Shown in pieces: positions 35,437 to 46,981 of a DNA stretch of 64,000 nucleotides. Numbering within the stretch: position 1 is the first letter of the stretch; each line of letters begins with the position of its first letter. The notes under the pieces were generated by a model that ran no database searches, had not been told where the DNA came from, and worked only from the letters and a program-made list of their open reading frames with translations. A program made the translations under genes and the position numbers. The stretch spans positions 1-64,000 of the forward strand of contig JALRMH010000042.1 of NCBI GenBank assembly GCA_026119935.1, given 5' to 3'. Source of the stretch: Endothia cerciana. Taxonomy: Eukaryota; Ascomycota; Sordariomycetes; Diaporthales; Cryphonectriaceae.

Positions 35437-36518
35437 TCAAGAGAACTCATTGTCCGCGACCTCCTCGATGTTACCCTTGATCCTAAGAAGGATGGCCGTC
35501 TTCCACTTGTCTAGCTTGCTCATCTGATCATACGCGTATAGCTTGTCGGCGTACTTCTCCTGGTCGCCATCCTCGATCGTCTGGACCAAGTCGACCAGCA
35601 GCTGGTGCTCTCTCTGTGAGGCGAAAGTCGGGTCCATGTCGCGGTACTTCTCGAGCGCCCGCTGCGTAGCGATCGTGTCCTTGTTCGCTAGGTGGCAGAT
35701 GCCCGCCTTGAGAAAGTATTCCTTGACGCTGTAGCGCATCAGGTTGTTGTTGATGGCGCCCGCCGCCACCTTCTCGTAGTTCTCGATGGCCTTGTTGTAG
35801 TTCCCGTCGATCGCGGCGATGTCGGCTACCTTGAGCCAGAGCTTGCTTGCGAGGCTGCAGCGGGAGCGTCAGTCAGTAGCTTTTTCGCCTCCCCGGAATG
35901 CTGGGGTCTGTAGACATGTATGGACGTACGCGGCAGCACCATCCCCTTCATACCACCCGGCAGCCACCTCATACGACTCGCAAGCACGCTTCAGGTCGCC
36001 CAGCTGGTTCTCAAACAGGTCGCCCAGGTTCTCCTTGTGCGAGGCGGCCCTCCGGAAGTTGCCCTTGGTGCAATACTGGTTGATGGAGAACTCGAGACAC
36101 CGCGCGGCGTCCTCGGGGCTGTCGTTACGGTACACCTTGAAGGCGTCGACATAGGTGTTCGCAGCGTCGTCGACCTCTTTCAGCTGGTCTCTCTGTATCT
36201 GCGCGGCCTTCTCGAACGTCTGTCCTGCCTCGCGGTCTTCCTCATCACAGTCAGGTCAGCCGGGGGCCTCGGCACGCGAAGAAGGGGGGGTGAGGACGAA
36301 CTCTGCTTCTGCATCTTGAAGGCGTTAGCGGCTTGATAATAGGTGTCGGCGGCATCCTGCCACTTGTCCTCCCGCCCGCCGAACAGCTTGAAGCCGCCCT
36401 GGGCTTTCGAAGCCAGAGCATCGGCCTGTAGCGAATTCTGTCAGCACAACAGAGCCATCATCAGGCTGGTCTAGGCCTATCATACTTGTTTCAGCAGTGC
36501 GCGAGGGTCTTGGGCCAT
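35437..36518 (-). CDS. SEC17: Alpha-SNAP (Sec17), SNARE disassembly adaptor
   Basis: Adaptor that binds spent SNARE complexes and recruits the ATPase NSF/Sec18 (family role). Four exons (36518-36486, 36425-36302, 36236-35930, 35854-35437; introns of 60, 65 and 75 nt) give 293 residues, the usual length. The start MAQDPRALLKQADALASKAQ joins exons 1 and 2. TPR-like helices follow: GFKLFGGREDKWQDAADTYY, AFKMQKQNREAGQTFEKAA (across intron 2), INQYCTKGNFRRAASHKENL, ALASKLWLKVADIAA (across intron 3) and YDQMSKLDKWKTAILLRIKG. The protein ends ADNEFS, a short acidic end. The intron 2 donor is GTTCGT, an unusual 5' splice site. I chose it because only this join restores QNREAGQ in phase. Confidence 0.95.
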
Positions 36519-37123
36519 TGTCGCGTGTGGCTCGGAAGGTCGGTCGGGAATGCGGGGTTCTCTGGGTTGGGTTTGCCGAGGAAGTACGTCGCGATGGAGT
36601 AGGTGAGAGGTTGAAAGGACAGATGTCTATCTAGGAGGTACTAAGGAGGCGTCGATGGGCGCTGATGCTAGTGAAGAGGTGACTGAGAAGAGGAGTTGTC
36701 GTTTCTATCTTCCGTGTCAATGGCATTTCAGGCCAGCAGCTGATGCTATGACGCCGCACCTTTGCGGCAAGCCGTCTCCGCCACCGAGTACTGATACTTC
36801 GAGTCATGCACATTCTTGCGCTAACAATAAGTAACCAGTACATGTCTGTGAGCCTCTCGAAACGCTAGCATGCGACCGGCCCTAGCCAATCAGCCGTGGC
36901 AGCCCCAACGTCAACCCATTCGCGCGGCTGTCCTCGACCGCGACCAACCTCCACCCAACGCCATTGATGCACTGCTATGTTACTCTGGTCTGATTAAAAC
37001 TGGGTTATTTCCTTGGACATTCCCGAAGGGTTCTCGAGTGACCAGGACGTCCCCAAAGTCATCATACTTCCGGAGAGACCGCCCTAAAAACCCATCTAGA
37101 GAGCTAGAAGCAAGATTACGACA
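36519..37123. other. Divergent promoter region SEC17/GatC
   Basis: 605 bp between two divergent start codons, presumably carrying both promoters. No further feature was recognised. Confidence 0.5.
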
Positions 37124-37819
37124 ATGTCTTCAGCTCGCGCGCTCACCCGCGGCGTGCTTTGTTCATCCCACCAAGGAGCACCAACGTCACATTCTCGGAG
37201 GGCTGCACCAAGATATACGTGCAGACGCTGCATGTCACACACATCCAGCTCACCAACCCCCAAGTCTCAACCACCCGAGGCGCCCCGACCAACACACCCA
37301 ACGGAGGAAGACTCGTCCTTGTCACAGCCAGACTTCCGGAGAATCTTTGACCGTCCCACCTGGTCCGTCCGTTCCCTCCTGCCAGCCTCATCATCACCGA
37401 CCCGGCCACCTCCAGAAGAGGGGCCCATCAGCTCCAAAACCCTGCACCACCTCCTCCGCCTCTCGTCTCTGCCGCCCCCGTCCACCCCTCAAGAAGAAAC
37501 CTCCATGCTCCATACCCTGCATACGCAACTACACTTCGTGCGGGACGTGCAGTCCGTCGACACCACCGGGGTCCAACCACTCCGGGCCGTTCGGGATGAG
37601 ACCTCTGCCGGGGTCTCTGAAGCCACGGTGACCCTCGACAGCCTGCGCGAAGCACTGGACCGGGAGAGCGTAATGGGCCATCGAGGACGACCAAGACGGA
37701 ATCGCGAGGGTGAAAGAGTACGGAGTGAAGAGGAGATATCCGTCGAGGCCGCGACCAGAGGAAGGCGCGAGAGGGGTTACTACCTTGTCGACAAGGGGAA
37801 GGCAAAAGGGGGTGAGTGA
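37124..37819 (+). CDS. GatC-like mitochondrial Glu-tRNA(Gln) amidotransferase subunit
   Basis: Uninterrupted frame of 231 residues. The N-terminus is rich in Ser, Arg and Ala with few acidic residues (MSSARALTRGVLCSSHQGAP), as expected for a mitochondrial presequence. The middle resembles the GatC fold found in filamentous fungi: FDRPTWSVRSLLP, then ISSKTLHHLLRLSSLPPP and QLHFVRDVQSVDTTGVQPLR. The last part, VQSVDTTGVQPLR, corresponds to the GatC helix-strand that ends in V.P. The protein would help transamidate Glu-tRNA(Gln) in mitochondria. The C-terminal third is Arg/Glu-rich and weakly conserved in general. The stop codon lies inside a GTGAGT sequence that could be a splice donor, so the true C-terminus may differ. 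Confidence 0.65.
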   Translation: MSSARALTRGVLCSSHQGAPTSHSRRAAPRYTCRRCMSHTSSSPTPKSQPPEAPRPTHPTEEDSSLSQPDFRRIFDRPTWSVRSLLPASSSPTRPPPEEGPISSKTLHHLLRLSSLPPPSTPQEETSMLHTLHTQLHFVRDVQSVDTTGVQPLRAVRDETSAGVSEATVTLDSLREALDRESVMGHRGRPRRNREGERVRSEEEISVEAATRGRRERGYYLVDKGKAKGGE

Positions 37820-38717
37820 GAGAGTGACTTGAGATGAGCGAGTCGAGGCAGGACTCACGGGCCAAGTTTCTTGAGCAATTCGAGAACACAAAGGCTCAAG
37901 GTCGCTCAGGCATGGCAGATAATTGCGACAGTTCACAGAATATGTATGTATGTGTTTGCTCTGAGAGGCTTCACCCTCATTTTACTGTGATACCCCTTTG
38001 TAGTTTTCATACCGGCCTTCGAGAAATTTGGAAGCTCACATCGGTCAGACAGGGACCACGACCGGGATCCAAGGGACTTTATCCCTCATGAATTGACCAC
38101 GGGAGAAAGAAGAAATTGCGATCTAGGTCAAAATTGTTTTATTTCGCCTATGAGAGGCTATCAAGTCATGCCTTTGTTTGGCTCTCGAAACCGAGCCACC
38201 ATTTCCGTATTCCTCGACCTGAGTCTGTGCATCTAGACCATGTTTCGCCCTTCCTTTCCGATCTTCGATGAGGCGGACTGATACCAGCCTTTCAACTCCA
38301 TGCCGATGCCAACTGTGCCATGCGGGTGGATGTCCTAAGATGGAATAGAATAAGTTGAGTGCAGGAAAGAGGCGCAAACTCATTAAAATGCCTAGTCGGG
38401 CGAGCCTCATTTGCCAATGATGTGCTGATGTAAATATACAGGAGGAAAGGAGATAAGGATCACGACGCGGTTTGTCGTCGCGCATTCGTGAACGTTGTTC
38501 CAGCCTATCCGCTGGGGTGGGGATTCCTGTGATGCCGGTCCCAATTCAAGTTCACTCGCGTCAGGTCACCGTTCTCACGAGTTTCCATGTTCTGGTTGCG
38601 GATGCCGCGACCGCGGCCACGAGAGCTCCTGCCACCACTCTGTGGCTGCGTGTCTGTTGCATCGCGGAACGTCGATCTGCTGTTTCCGCCATGAGATGGG
38701 TATCTGCGATGCCGGTC
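37820..38717. other. Convergent intergenic region GatC/DUF726 gene
   Basis: About 0.9 kb between two convergent stop codons. I see nothing beyond 3' untranslated sequence and short spurious frames. Confidence 0.5.
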
Positions 38718-41451
38718 CTACAGGTCCATCTTACCCATCTGATCGGCAAGGCGCTTGTCGGCGGTGCTGCTACGGCCACCCCGGCCGCCACCACGAGAGT
38801 TCTTGCCACCACGTCGTGGCAGTGCGTTCTCCTTGTTTTCGACCGAGCCGGTTCTGACCTGGCCCTGGCTCGGACCCTGGCCTGGGCGCCTGCCTGGTAC
38901 TGCGGGTATCTTCTGCTGAAGGCCAACCGGAGCTTTGGGTTGTGGAGGTGGAGCCTTCAGGTCCTCCTTCAGATCATCCCAGCCAATACGCTTGAGAATA
39001 GCCGGGACCAGGGACGTATAGTTCAGGTGAGCTTCCAGGATGTCACTCACGTCGTGGTTCTCAACACCTCCGACACCTTGAATCTGCTGCAGGCCGGCAA
39101 TACCGAATTGGAACGCGGTCTGCCGGGATGCAAATGCGAGCATGTAGTCGGTAGGCGAGTACACGTTGACGAGACGGCCAGAGACAACGCCCTTCAGAGC
39201 ACTCCAGGTGCCGGCATCTCCAGGAATGGGTGCTCCCATGAGGACGACAGTATCGACCATGCCATATAGCTTACGCTCCGCCAAGTGCGACAGGCACAGG
39301 TAGATAGCGCGAGCACCTAAGCCATATCCAATCAAGGACACTCCTCGTTCGCCGTGAATGTGTCCTATCATGGCGTCGGACAGGACCTGCTGAAGCTTGG
39401 AACACTTCGTAAGGGCCATAACCCAGGCATTGTCAACGATCTTGCTAACTCTCATCAGAGTATCTGGCCAGGACTGCTGGTGCATCGTGGTCATGACTAC
39501 TCACGGTCAGCTTCAGATTACACGACTGGTCGGGAAATCCTTTCAGACTCACTGGGTTGTCCACCCAACGCCTGCAACGACTCGGGCCAGGCCTTGCTCT
39601 TGACCAGAGTGTCCAAGGCCCCTCCGACTTTCTCCAAAGACTCGGTCTCCCATCGGATCGCCAGGACCTCATTATGATGCCCGAGGCACTTCCAGGGAGT
39701 GGTGACGTCATCATTGTCCATCAACAAACCATTGACACAGAAGACAAGTCGCATGCGACGGTCCTTGGCCGCAATGTCCTTTGGATCCAGAATCTCGGTC
39801 TCATCGGCGCAGTGCAGCGCGATGAACGCACCATCCTGGACACCCGCGGTCAAGCTCTCAAACGATAACATGCGTGGACGGTTGGGGTTGACGCCAAAGA
39901 AGATGCCAACAGCGGTCTCACAGTCACCCAACGGACCTATCAGGTGGGTAACAGAAGCGGGAGGGAGGCTGATGGCTGGCAGGCCCTGGGCGGCCTCGAT
40001 CATGCCGATTCCGGCAGCGAGCAGCGTGTCGCCGACTTGGACTGGGTTGGCAGATGGGCGCCACTTCTTCTTGGGCTCCCTGGCTGGTCTGGCTTCCTGG
40101 ACCTGCTGAGCCTCCTGGGCTTCCTGGGCCACATCTGTCTGCTCGTTCTCGGTCTTCTGCTGCTGGTCGGTGGTCTCCGTCTCCTGGGCTTCAGCGGCCT
40201 TCTGAGCCTTCTCGATCCTCTGACGCTCCTCGGCCCGCTGCCTCTCCTCGAACTCTCGCACCGCTGCCTCCTCGCACAAGGTCTTGTAAATCTTGCCGAG
40301 GCCGCCAGCAATGCGGTTCTCTTCCTCGATCAGGACCCACAAAGGGATGTGGAGGGAGGATGCGAGGTACAGCAAATAAAGACGAGAGTAGGAAATGTAG
40401 TGCTCAGTGGACAGTACCATGAGGATGATGGCGTGGAGAAGAAGACGTCTCTTGTCGACAGGCAGGTGGCAGAGAGACGTCTCAGTGGGTTGGAAACGGC
40501 GGATTAGATACAGGTCAGCCTGATAGGCGATGCCTTTGTTCACTGCTCCATGTTAGTGTCCAAGCTTTCGATTGGGGTAAGATAGTGGTGAAGTTTCTCC
40601 GAATCTCGTTTCTTTAGGGTCATCATTTCGTCTTGGAGGACGGGGTTCAGTATGACTGGGGACGGACACGAGTTCTTACCTTGCTGCTGGTTTCTACCAG
40701 CAGGATCGGCTCCAGCTCCTCCTCCACGAGGGCCTCCCTGGCCTTGACGGGAAGGTCCAGCATGGGACATCGGCTGGTTAGGGACGATCAGATCATTGAG
40801 GCGCTTATTGAAGGTGTTCTTCCACTTGTTGAAGTACTGGGTGGCCTCATCCTTCAGGACGCTCATGGACGGGGCGACAGGCTTGACGCTGCTGACATCG
40901 ATCTTGGGGACGAAGTGAGCCTTGGCTTCCAGATCCCCACCCTGCTCCTGAAAGGGCTTGTTGGGGTCACTGTCCTTGGTGTTGGCACCGACGGTGAAGT
41001 CAGTATCAGCGGTCTTGGGCACCTGGGCGGCAACGACAGGCGCAAAGTTCCAGATCTTGACCCGGTTGACCTGGGCGACGGGGTGGCTCAGGTAGTTGAA
41101 GGGCTTGCTGAGGTGCTCCTCGATCTTGGACATGATACCCTCGTTCAGCCTGGTGAGGTCGACCCGCTGGGGTAGGCTGAGGATCAGGCTGATGTCAGCC
41201 TCTCGCTTGACCGGCTGAGGGCGTGGTTTTGGCATCTCGTCTTCGTTACCATCACCTTCAGCCTCAGTATCGGGCTGGTCTTTGGTCGTGGTGGTGTCTG
41301 TCTCAACTTCAGAAGCCTCGTAAAAGTCGAGGTCGAGGTTGCCCTGCTCGTTGCCACGACCTTGAATGGTGGTGCGGTCTTGAGGAGGAGGCAGAGATGG
41401 CTCGATTCCTCCAGTGCCCTTAGGGGGGTTGGATGAGTTTGGACCAGCCAT
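38718..41451 (-). CDS. DUF726 alpha/beta-hydrolase-fold protein (TMCO4/Yfl034w-like)
   Basis: Three exons (41451-40680, 40542-39553, 39496-38718; introns of 137 and 56 nt) give 846 residues. The N-terminal 260 residues are acidic and Pro-rich. Exon 2 begins VNKGIAYQADLYLIRRF and contains likely membrane-interacting helices (HAIILMVLSTEHYISYSRLY), then a Glu/Gln/Ala coiled-coil linker. The C-terminal DUF726 hydrolase-fold region follows (LVFCVNGLLMDNDDVTTPWK as oxyanion-side strand, VSLIGYGLGARAIYLCL as nucleophile elbow, VVLMGAPIPGD). Residue 646, where the family normally has the nucleophilic Ser of G-x-S-x-G, is Gly here (codon 39323-39321). The tail is Gly/Arg-rich (KNSRGGGRGGR). The yeast relative is reported to affect mitochondria and vesicles; the function here is unknown. 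Confidence 0.85.
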
Positions 41452-43131
41452 CTTTGCTAGATGAGAGGCCTGATGTTATTGGGGGTTCTGCTTGGGCTGT
41501 TCTTGCCTTCGCCCGGCAGTTGCGATGATGAAATAGGCGACGAAACAAGGAAGGAGCAGATGCAGTATGGGGTATGGTAAAGTCGAGGGCTGGTGTTGGT
41601 TGCTTGGCCCTCGTCGTTGCTAAAAGAAGGTCGGCGTGGTTGGAAGGTCGACTTGTGGCCTTGAGAAAGATTGTCGTCGACGTTCTTGGATTGAAAGTCA
41701 GTAAGTTCGTTGAAGCTACAGAAAGCCAACTCCAATCTGCAGGCGCATGGCAAAATTCACAGCCAGCGAATCACTCCCCCACCTTTGCTAGAAGTTGTTT
41801 GCTTCCGATCTCACCTTTCTTTCACAATCAGCTTCAGTCAAGTCAGCGGCCGTGCAGAGGTTTCGCAGTGAACCCATTGGAACACCTCTCCCACCTCCTC
41901 GTCACACAAAGGCTGCCGGCAGTCGACCTGCAGCTCATGCACTCAACCTCGTCCTGCATCCCAGCCTGGCCAAGGAGCTTCCTTACCAGCTACACGGGAG
42001 GGCCAGGCTAGGACCAGATGCCAGCACATCCTGAGACAGACATATGCTGCAGTGTCTTCTTCCCCTTGTGGTACCTGAGGGCCCAGGTGTGATCTTCAAG
42101 GCCGGGAATGGAAATGTCACATGCGATGCCTGTGGTGATACTGCTCTGCAAGGCTCCTAAGGCCCGTATGATTTGATGCTTGCTATATCCAGAGAAGAGA
42201 TCTCCACTTCTTGCACATCTTGACATGGGCATCAGTCTCGTTGTGTACTGGACTGCCTCCTAAGATGGCCCTCGGTCCCTCGAGGAGGGCCCTCTTACAA
42301 ATAGGTGTTGACAACAAGGGCATACGCTTATCTGGCTAGCATAGCATTTCCATATCGAAGATACCGAGGTGTTTATTAAAGAGCTATATGCATATCAAAT
42401 AGAACACAGCCGTGCAGCTCTGGAGGTGTCTGCCAGCGTAACAGGCCCCCGCCATGAGCCATTCACCAGTCACTGACCTCGATATCTGACCGTACCTAGG
42501 AGACTCGAAGTATGACAGATCGAATAATACGCCCCCATCCCAGTCATCAACACTCCTGATGAGGCCTGTTGTGCCTCTAAGTGTCCATACCCTGGACCCG
42601 CCCACCTTCACTCCAGACTAATGCACGCCCACAGAATCTGACAGCTCGGCGACGATCTGCCGTGCCTTGTAGGGCTGATAATACCTTGGCATGCGTGGGG
42701 GTTCAACTTCATCTCAGATTGACATTTCCTTCCCGCTCGCTGAGCCCCCGCAGGATGTCGAGGCCTCCTTTCAGCGGACAAGGAAACCGTTTGTTGTCAA
42801 GTCTTGAGCTTCCCGTGGGTAGCGCTCGCGAGGGTTACTCGAGGTTGCCTAGGAATGTTCCACAGCGTGGGTACAGCCACGTATCACAAGCGGAATTTGT
42901 CTCACTCAGTGTGGGACCACCGGTGCAGATTGACGTGAACATGGCCAGAAAAGAAAAGTTTATGTCAGTATCTGTCTACAGGCCCGTGTTCTCGTCGAAC
43001 CGTGGCATCTAACGCCGAAACCAACACCCAGGTACGCCTTGCCATAATCAACTCGAAGGCCTCCCATCCAATCTCAGGTTTGTTCCCAGCGGTAACTCCC
43101 AATTATTCACAGTTCCCTCCCGTGGTTTCCC
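41452..43131. other. Intergenic: DUF726 gene promoter and 3' region of the DUF3712 gene
   Basis: 1.7 kb between two minus-strand genes. Plus-strand frames of up to 145 codons (41574-42011) run antisense through the likely promoter and leader and match nothing recognisable. No RNA gene or repeat was seen. Confidence 0.5.
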
Positions 43132-45964
43132 TTAAAGTCTCACGTTCGCCCCGATACCCCTCCCAATAAACCAAACCCTCTCTCTCCACTCGCCAATCCT
43201 CACACCCGCCGTCGCTACGGCGTCCAGCTTCAGCTCGCCGCCCAGCGCCTTGCGGACTTTATCCCGCCCGATACTTCCGACTGACCAATCGACGGGGAGC
43301 TTGGGAGTCTGCGACAGCCCCGGTTTCGCTGCGAACGGCAAGTCGTAGACGATCCTGCCTACCGGCTCGGTGTGGTTGTAGTAGGCCGTCGCGTTGATAT
43401 GATCCAGATAAACGGTGTTGTAATGCAAGGGAGAAGCCAGAATAAATTGTGCTGAGGATGAAAGTAGGTGGAAGGTCGCGTCGCGGATAAACTGGCCTCT
43501 GCGCTTAGGCTCAGTGCTAGGATCATCGTTCCCGCTGTCGTCACCAGGTAGGTCGAGATGCGGTGTAGGGACGGTGATGTTGAAATGTGACAGAGCCTCG
43601 CCCAGGAGAGGTTGGCCGGGGATGCTGTCGCGGTGAGCACGGACAGACAGAGTCGTGTTGAAGCCTGAGAGATATTGGGATAGAAAATCCCTCGCGATGA
43701 CCTTCGCGTCTTCGCCACCCATGGATGGATCCCACCTTGCCTGGACAACAAGGTAAGAGTTGTTGCCCGTCGTGATGTCCATGTTCTCAGCTATCACCTC
43801 GCCAATGACTGATCCGTTGCAGAGAATGTGAGCGCTAACATAAGGGATGCTCGCGGTATAGGGTGTTGGATTCGTGATGTTAACCAATGCTTCCAGCCTC
43901 ACTGATCCAGGCGTGGTTTCCAAGATCTTAATGTTTCCGACTTTCGGAGAGAGTCTGGTTAGAGGATTGCCCTCTGGAGACCCTCCCTTGCGTATAGCTG
44001 TCGAAATATCAGAATATGTCCCGCCGAGATACCTCGAAAAGAAAACCGCCAGCCCTGACAGGCTGCATGGCTCGTTAAGGATACTAACATCACCAAAGAG
44101 AAGACGGACGTTTTACTGGTATTCTCCCCTCGGCGGGGATATCTTTGAGAACCAGGTCGCCCAGGACAGTCTCGACCTTGACGTCCACCGAGGCCTTCAC
44201 GCTCAGTCGAATCGTCTGACCTTGGAAGATCAGACGCTGGATAACGTCCGTCAACACGTCTCCGTCTGTGACATTCAGAGGGGCATTGTTGATCCGCGAT
44301 TGGATCTTGAGTTCAGGACCATCGCCGCTGCCAGATTCAATCCTGCTCGAGTTCGCAGTTTGCCACTTGCGCATGTCAAGAACGCCAAGCTTCTGATCTT
44401 CGTAGAAAACGTCTGCCGCCGCACGGATATGGGTCACATTGATACCGAAGTTCATCTCCTTGGGCAGCCCGGCAATGGCCTGAATGGTTCCCGATACCCT
44501 TGGGCTTGCACCAGGGTCGTCGGGCTCGGCCATCGGATCCGGGAGGCTAAAGCGCGTCTCCGTCAGGGAGAAATTGCGAATAAGATTATCGAGGCTGCGC
44601 CCAGGGAATGGCACAGGCACGACGACCTGAGCCATGATTTCGTTGAGCCATTCCGGTGTACCCACTGCTGGATGACTCTTCCCACGCACAAAGACACTGG
44701 GTGTTTTGCCACCGAGGTATTGCTTGAGAATGCGGTCCAAGGGAGTAGATTCAGAATTCGGACACACCCGTGTCAACGAGTCCGGAAGCTCCCTAATCAC
44801 TCCGTGGACGCCTGCGACAACGAGCGAACGAGGCCTGATATCCACAGTATCTGTCGAGGCCTCTGCGACTAGGATATAAGGGTCGTGCAGGCCGCAGTCC
44901 GGTACGAGGATCTCGAACGCAAGTGGTGGTATGTCCAACTCGACGGGCCATTTGTTGTACGCGTTGATGGATACCTCAGCGCCGACAGTGTGATTGTCGA
45001 TGTCTCGGAAGAACAACCTCGTAATGTTGTACGGAGGCAGACCTCCTCCACCCCCAGGCAATTTGTTCGCTGCACAAACTTATCAGCCAGCGGTTCACAG
45101 ACAGACCGTCCAAGGGGACCAAGATGCAGAATACGTGTAACAATGTCATGATTTGATGATTTAGAAAAGTGTCTTCTGGCCAAAGTACAGGGACGCGAAG
45201 GATTGGTAGAGGGATTGACCTTCAAATACCAGAGACTCGGACACGGAGTGCGTGCCGAGAGGGATGATGCCCGTCTTCAGTGGGATGTCGGCCTTTCCAA
45301 GGAGCCGTATCCTATTCATCCTGCCCTCCAACCACTCGTTCGCAATCGTGCGAATGCCCTCTGCCCCGCCCGGGATAAGATCGGCAACAAAGTCGATCGC
45401 GGTGTTTCGACCGTTGATGTTGAGGCTGATGGGCGGTATGTTCGCACTGCCGAGCATGATATTGTCATACTCGGGCAGGTAGACACTGACGCTTGTCGAC
45501 TCAGTACCCAACTCCCGGACCAACCACGTCGCAATGCTCCCAACTCTTCTAACATGCTCATTCTTGACCTTTGACCCATCCAGCCTGAAATTTGCTTGTA
45601 TGCGGGCGCGCACGCCATCAGTAGTGATCGACTCGAGTGAGAGGTTGGTAGGCTCGAGGACTGCAGCCTCCTTGGCGTATTCCTCAACCGCTGCAGGGAC
45701 GACGAAGGCGACGACAATGATTGTGATGGAGAGGATGCCCAGGAGGATCATAGCTATGATGGAAGGCCATCTTCGTCTCGATGCCTTCTTGTCGGACCGG
45801 GTAGACGCGTCGTCGGCGCCGTCCCGTCGCTCCCCGTCGTTCCCATCGTAGCGAAGAGTGTTGCTGCTCGACAGCAGTGGCGTCGACTCGCTGCCGGTCT
45901 CTGCACGACGGTCGCCTTCGGCATGTTCTGCCGCCAGCAGGGGAGATCTCTCCGGATCGGACAT
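43132..45964 (-). CDS. Single-pass membrane protein with DUF3712/LEA-like domains (Tag1-like)
   Basis: Three exons (45964-45220, 45069-44094, 44032-43132; introns of 150 and 61 nt) give 873 residues. An acidic cytosolic N-terminus (MSDPERSPLLAAEHAEG) is followed by a basic stop (KKASRRRWPS), one membrane helix (IIAMILLGILSITIIVVAFV, about residues 65-90) and a long lumenal part with many N-glycosylation sequons (NLS, NIT, NFS, NHT). Repeated beta-rich LEA/DUF3712 modules include LVFEANKLPGG at the first junction and ALVNITNPTPYTASIPYVSA. The topology and order resemble the fungal vacuolar-membrane protein Tag1/YLR173W; that link is an inference. Exon 2/3 splicing is the least certain join: I used TTG-GTGATG and TTCGAG-G, which keeps phase. 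An in-frame ATG at 46087 would add 41 residues. Confidence 0.75.
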
Positions 45965-46981
45965 CTTGGATGTTCCAGGTGCTCGACTGGTTCCGTACCG
46001 GACACGGATCGAAGCGGTATCAGGAGTGGATACTGGATCTATGACATGGCGGGTGCCGTCCTTTGCAGCGGGACCGTCGAGTTTCAAGGAGTATCAAGTA
46101 GACTCGGCCGGGAGTGTATCGGATTCAAGAATAGTCACACAAAGCTGAAGGGAAGAGGAAGATGAGGGTACAATAAACGAAGGCGTAAGGGCGATGCTAC
46201 AGATGAAGCTCGTACTGGTGAAGGGAGAACTCCGAGGGAGTAGGGTGTTTGTGTTTGAGAGAGGACAACCAGCCTGACGCCCAGGTAGACACTGTGGAGA
46301 TGGCGCTCAGCTGGCCGCCTGCTTGTGACGCAGGCGTGGCAGGGCCCCAGCCCACTCTGACGGGACCTCACCCAATTCGCTGGTACTTCATTATGGCTCC
46401 ACAGCCCCCTCTGGCGCCCTCGACGGGCTCAGGAACCAGAAGCCTCCTCCTGAATCGGCGTCAGTCGCACCTCAACAACGGCCCCCACTGGAAATGCCTG
46501 ATTTGGTCAGCAAAGTTCAGGTGCACGGCTATGAAGTTGCTGCAAGTATCATGCAGCTAGGCTAGAGTATAGATTATGACCGACTCTGAAAATCCTTGAT
46601 GCACAAATGAGCATGAACGTACAATTTAGGAGGACCGTCACCCCAGAAAATACAAGCCTAAACGACCTAGATCGCCTGTGCAGGTGTGGATTGTAAATGT
46701 GACTCTTACATGCCGGAATGACACAACTTCCTCGCGGTTTGTGAGACTGATGAGGTTGCAGAATGAGCAAAAATTATTTACTTAACTCTCGCAAGTCGTG
46801 TTCTGACGGGAACCAGTTCTCTCGACCCATCCTCCTCCGTTCCGTGAGAGCCTAAGTCACGGGCCCTGCGCCAGTGTAAATCAGAGGCTATCAAGGAGAC
46901 ACTCTCCACATTGCCAGTCTCTCACTCTCGACTCAAGACTACCAACCTCCCAAGTCCTCGGATCACCACACGCCCTCCAAG
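45965..46981. other. Divergent intergenic region, DUF3712 gene / OTC
   Basis: About 1 kb between divergent starts that should hold both promoters. A TGACTC lies at 46700-46705, and TAAGTCA, one mismatch from the Gcn4 site, at 46853-46859. No other feature was recognised. Confidence 0.5.
46700..46705 (+). promoter_or_regulatory. Gcn4/CPC1-type TGACTC upstream of OTC
   Basis: Core half of the general amino acid control site, 277 bp upstream of the OTC start codon. The seventh base is T instead of A. Functional use is an inference. Confidence 0.35.

Noticed and set aside
41574..42011. 145-codon plus-strand frame upstream of the DUF726 gene
   Set aside because: No recognisable domain and antisense to the probable leader and promoter.
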